Shown here one piece after another: positions 61,205 through 64,000 of a DNA stretch of 64,000 bases. The DNA is from Herpetosiphon aurantiacus DSM 785 (lineage in GTDB: Bacteria > Chloroflexota > Chloroflexia > Chloroflexales > Herpetosiphonaceae). The notes under the pieces were generated by a model that was not told the origin of the DNA, made no database searches, and saw nothing but the letters and a program-made list of their open reading frames with translations. Every line of letters starts with the position of its first letter. The first letter of the stretch is position 1. The stretch lies in assembly GCA_000018565.1 (NCBI GenBank), contig CP000875.1:1-64000 (forward strand), given 5' to 3'. A program made the position numbers and the translations under genes.

Positions 61205-62137
61205 ATGGAAGAGCAACCGACGAAGCCTGTTAAGGATGGGCTGATCGCCCAAAGTTATATTCCAACCGATCAAATTGCCACGGTGTTGTATTTGGCTGAT
61301 CGCTTGGAAAAGCCGTTATTGGCCGAAGGTCCAGCCGGGGTGGGTAAAACTGAGCTTGCCAAGGCTTGGGCTGCGGCAACTGGCCGCGAGTTGATTCGTT
61401 TGCAGTGCTATGAAGGGCTTGATGAAACCAAAGCGCTCTACGAGTGGGAATATGCCAAGCAAATGTTATATACCCAACTGCTGCGCGATAAACTCAATAA
61501 TTTGCTTTCTGATGCCGATTCGTTGCGCTCCGCCGCCGATCGTCTGGCCGCCGAAGAAGAAGTGTTCTTCTCGCAGCGCTTTTTATTGCAACGTCCCTTG
61601 CTCAAGGCAATTCTCAATCCTAAACCTACGCTGCTCTTGATCGACGAAATTGATCGGGCCGATGCTGAGTTTGAGGCCTTTTTGCTCGAAGTACTATCGG
61701 ATTTTCAAATTACTGTGCCTGAGCTTGGTACGCTCAAAGCAGCCCATCGGCCAATTGTGATTTTGACCAGCAACAATACGCGTGAGCTTTCCGAAGCCCT
61801 CAAGCGCCGTTGTATGTATTTATTTATTGGCTATCCTTCGCTCGAAGAAGAATTGCGAATCGTCGAGATGAAAGTGCCAGCCTTGGGAGCCAAATTGGCC
61901 CGCCAAGCGGTCGAATTTGTGCAACGTTTGCGCAATCTTGATCTCAAAAAGTCGCCTTCAATCTCCGAAACGCTGGATTGGGCACGGGCTTTGGTGCTGC
62001 TCAATGCCAAACAACTTGATCAGGATATCCTTGATCAAACCATGACCGTGCTTTTGAAGCATGAAAGCGACCTGCAACGCACCCAACGCGCCATCCAAAC
62101 AGGCCGCAACCGCAACGACGAAGGACGAAGAAAGTAA
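61205..62137 (+). CDS. MoxR-family AAA+ ATPase (CoxD-like)
   Basis: 310 residues, cytoplasmic. Walker [14 protein letters not shown] near residue 50, Walker B TLLLIDEIDRAD near 145, sensor TSNNTRELSEALKRRC near 185 and an insert with many charged residues. The MoxR class works with von Willebrand A proteins to assemble or activate metal enzymes. The VWA partner starts 130 nt downstream. ATG 61205 has AGGAG 10 nt upstream; the open frame extends to 61136 but that part is Pro/Thr-rich and unconserved-looking. The last residues (NRNDEGRRK) come from a CGACGAAGGACGAAG word, and the next repeat follows directly. Confidence 0.9.
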   Translation: MEEQPTKPVKDGLIAQSYIPTDQIATVLYLADRLEKPLLAEGPAGVGKTELAKAWAAATGRELIRLQCYEGLDETKALYEWEYAKQMLYTQLLRDKLNNLLSDADSLRSAADRLAAEEEVFFSQRFLLQRPLLKAILNPKPTLLLIDEIDRADAEFEAFLLEVLSDFQITVPELGTLKAAHRPIVILTSNNTRELSEALKRRCMYLFIGYPSLEEELRIVEMKVPALGAKLARQAVEFVQRLRNLDLKKSPSISETLDWARALVLLNAKQLDQDILDQTMTVLLKHESDLQRTQRAIQTGRNRNDEGRRK

Positions 62138-62255
62138 AATCAAAAGGCAAAAGTCAGAAATCAAAAGGCAAAAGACCTCAAGCGATTAGAATCTGTCATC
62201 GATCCTAACTTCTCACTTTTTGACCTTTGACTTTTGCCTTCTGACTTTTCAAAGG
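62100..62255. repeat. Word cluster 15 between the MoxR and VWA genes
   Basis: CGACGAAGGACGAAGAAAG (inside the MoxR gene end), AAAATCAAAAGGCAAAAGTC (62136-62155) and a repeat of it, facing TTTTTGACCTTTGACTTTTG and CCTTCTGACTTTTC (about 62217-62251). Left and right blocks are reverse complements, giving a hairpin within the operon. Confidence 0.8.
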
Positions 62256-62266
62256 GGGTTTTTACG

Positions 62267-63649
62267 ATGCATGAACGAATTGTGGCCTTTGTCAAGGCGC
62301 TGCGAGCAGCCGGAGTTCGTGTGTCGCTCGCCGAAAGCCTTGATAGTTTTAATGCCTTAGAACAGCTTGGCATCAGCGATCGCCAGCTTTTTCACGATGC
62401 GCTGTTGGCAACCTTGGTCAAAGATGCTAGCCAGCAAGCGCAGTTCGAGGAGCTATTTCCGCTTTTTTTTGGCCATGGCGATGCCCCGATGATCAGCGGA
62501 GCCAATGGCTTGAGCGGGCTAGATCCCGACGAATTACAACAATTGCGCCAAGAAATTGCCCAATTGCGCGAACGGATTCGCGAATTAATGCAACGGCTGA
62601 TGGATGGCCAAAATCTCACGCCTGAAGAATTGGCGGCACTAGCACGAAGTTCGGGCATCAATCACATTCAATCGCTCAACCAACGCCGCTGGGTCGAACG
62701 GCGCATGGAACAACAAATGGGCCTGAATGAATTTAAACAGGCGCTGGAAGCTTTGCTCAAACAATTGGAAGAAGGCGGGATGGATGCCGCCGCCTTGGCC
62801 GAAATTATGCAGCAAATGCAGGGCAATGCCCAAGCTATGCGCGACCAAATTAGCCAATTCGTTGGGTCGGGCTTAGCCGAGCGCATGAGCGACGACTACA
62901 ATCCGCAAACTGGTGATGATCTCCAGCATCGGCCATTTGGCTCGCTCTCCGATGCTGATGTGCAGCGTATGCGTCAAGAAGTACGCCGTTTGGCGGCTTT
63001 GTTGCGCTCACGAGCAGCGTTGCGCCAAAAACGCGATAAAGCGGGTCAGGTTGATATCAAACGCACCATGCGCAACAATATGCGCTACGACGGCGTGCCG
63101 ATGAAATTGGAATATCGTAAAAAGCAACAAAAACCTAAATTGGTAATTATTTGCGATATTTCGACCTCGATGCGACCTGTGGCTGAATTTATGCTGCGTA
63201 TGATTTACGAACTGCAAGATCAAGTTAGCAAAACCCATTCATTTGCTTTTATCGCTAATTTGCACGACATTACCGAGCAATTGAATGATAGCCGCGCCGA
63301 TATTAGCGTCAATGATGTGCTCGAAAGTATCCCGCCTGGCTACTACAACACCGACCTTGGTCATAGCCTCGATACGTTTTTGCATAGCCACCTTAGTACG
63401 GTCGATTGGCGTACTACGGTGATTATTGTGGGTGATGGCCGCAATAATTTCAACAATCCACGGCTGGAATCATTGCAAACAATTCGTCGCCATGCCAAGC
63501 GCTTAATCTGGTTTACTCCCGAAGATCGCTGGCAATGGGGCACTGGCGATAGCGATATGCAGCTCTACGCACCGCTTTGCGACCGTGTGCATCTCGTGAC
63601 CAACTTGGCTGAATTAACGGCAGCGGTTGATCGGCTATTGGCTAACTAG
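62267..63649 (+). CDS. CoxE-like VWA-domain protein
   Basis: 460 residues. N-terminal helical part RIVAFVKALRAAGVRVSLAE (20 residues) typical of CoxE-type VWA proteins, then a Gln/Met/Arg-rich helical middle (about 90-275). A C-terminal VWA domain carries the MIDAS motif IICDISTSMRPV (DxSxS) near 300 and later Asp/Thr residues in the GDGRNNF region. With the MoxR ATPase upstream it forms a pair like CoxD-CoxE, which matures carbon monoxide dehydrogenase elsewhere. No such enzyme is nearby, so the client is unknown. ATG 62267 has AAAGGGGG 8 nt upstream. Confidence 0.88.
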   Translation: MHERIVAFVKALRAAGVRVSLAESLDSFNALEQLGISDRQLFHDALLATLVKDASQQAQFEELFPLFFGHGDAPMISGANGLSGLDPDELQQLRQEIAQLRERIRELMQRLMDGQNLTPEELAALARSSGINHIQSLNQRRWVERRMEQQMGLNEFKQALEALLKQLEEGGMDAAALAEIMQQMQGNAQAMRDQISQFVGSGLAERMSDDYNPQTGDDLQHRPFGSLSDADVQRMRQEVRRLAALLRSRAALRQKRDKAGQVDIKRTMRNNMRYDGVPMKLEYRKKQQKPKLVIICDISTSMRPVAEFMLRMIYELQDQVSKTHSFAFIANLHDITEQLNDSRADISVNDVLESIPPGYYNTDLGHSLDTFLHSHLSTVDWRTTVIIVGDGRNNFNNPRLESLQTIRRHAKRLIWFTPEDRWQWGTGDSDMQLYAPLCDRVHLVTNLAELTAAVDRLLAN

Positions 63650-63658
63650 CTATTTAGC

Positions 63659-63685
63659 GAGCCACCTATAGGCCGTAGGTGGCTC
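63659..63685 (+). terminator. Hairpin after the VWA gene
   Basis: 10-bp perfect stem GAGCCACCTA / TAGGTGGCTC (63659-63668 with 63676-63685), 7-nt loop, 10 nt past the stop; no T-run. Confidence 0.55.
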
Positions 63686-63850
63686 ATGCACCCTCTAGAT
63701 TAATCCCCTCTGTGGTTGCTTTAATCCACAATTAACCTGTGCTATAGTTCGTTGGGCAAGTGTGAGCTAGCTAACAGCCGCTTGTTTGCGAATTGGGCAT
63801 AATAGAACCACGATACATCAAACCCACGTCAACCCAGAAGGAGACAACCA

Positions 63851-64000
63851 ATGACAACCATGACAGTGCGTTTTTGGGGTGTGCGTGGCAGCCACCCAGT
63901 ATCCGGCCCAGAATATTTGAAGTACGGCGGCAACACGTTATGCGTCGAGGTCGAGGCCAATGGCCATACGATTATCCTCGATGCTGGAACTGGCATTATT
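63851..64000 (+). CDS. MBL-fold metallohydrolase, 5' part (cut by window end)
   Basis: First 50 codons only. MTVRFWGVRGSHPVSGPEYL (20 residues) then KYGGNTLCVEVE and IILDAGTGI are the opening of phosphodiesterase-type metallo-beta-lactamase-fold proteins (the VRFWGVRGS family, often fused to or acting with cyclic-nucleotide or phosphoribosyl phosphodiester hydrolysis). Metal ligands lie beyond the window. AAGGAGA precedes the ATG by 6 nt. Catalytic role is by family only. Confidence 0.8.
   Translation, partial: MTTMTVRFWGVRGSHPVSGPEYLKYGGNTLCVEVEANGHTIILDAGTGII

Noticed and set aside
1-64000. Prophage, integrative element or insertion sequence
   Set aside because: No integrase, transposase, phage structural gene or tRNA attachment site was seen.

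Overview
The window looks like the dnaA-proximal end of a Chloroflexota chromosome, most likely Herpetosiphon or a close relative. This is an inference from remembered protein character and gene content: many secreted beta-rich repeat proteins, large Ser/Thr kinase and cyclase signalling proteins, a type III polyketide synthase and an orphan MbtH protein. Coding density is high, with about 50 protein genes. I see no rRNA, tRNA, CRISPR array, transposase, integrase or prophage gene.

Layout. 0-16 kb: dnaA; a KimA-like transporter; an M28/M20 hydrolase pair; a TPR membrane protein; a CvpA-like protein; a secreted three-repeat protein; macro-domain, thioesterase and HAD genes; a secreted beta-propeller protein; lysA. 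16-25 kb: dnaG-rpoD; a manganese (yybP-ykoY) riboswitch controlling terC; a TetR/membrane acyltransferase operon with a 30-bp palindrome; a GH29 fucosidase; a type III PKS with xseB. 26-34 kb: a 799-residue unknown protein; a kinase with two complete kinase domains; an amidohydrolase; a double thioredoxin; MbtH. 34-45 kb: clpC and dnaJ; an ABA4-like protein; catalase divergent from oxyR with well-formed OxyR sites between them; SIMPL, CBS and Uma2 proteins. 45-64 kb: a candidate small RNA; korAB; a DedA-like protein; a second secreted repeat protein; a phosphatase; two glycosyltransferases; a protein with the layout of soluble adenylyl cyclase; a secreted C25-like peptidase with eight identical hexapeptide repeats; a MoxR/VWA pair; and the start of a metallo-beta-lactamase-fold gene.

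The most striking unexplained structure is not a gene. At least 15 intergenic regions between 16 and 62 kb are built from the same few degenerate words: GGGGTCAGGGGCTAGGG, CCACGAAGGACACGAAG, AAAGTCAAAAGGCAGAAG, CTATGTTCTATGCTCTATG, GCCTATAGCC and CTATCGGAAC. In many of them the words occur in one orientation and then again as reverse complement, so the whole region could fold into a long imperfect hairpin. In four places the words run into the 3' end of a reading frame and encode its last residues. Two further intergenic elements, a G/C-rich hairpin element and a 65-bp element, recur at distant sites.

Regulation that can be read directly includes the Mn riboswitch with terminator, OxyR boxes of ATAG-N7-CTAT type, a TetR operator, a dnaG start without Shine-Dalgarno that overlaps a short upstream ORF, several consensus sigma-70-type promoters and about a dozen hairpin terminators.
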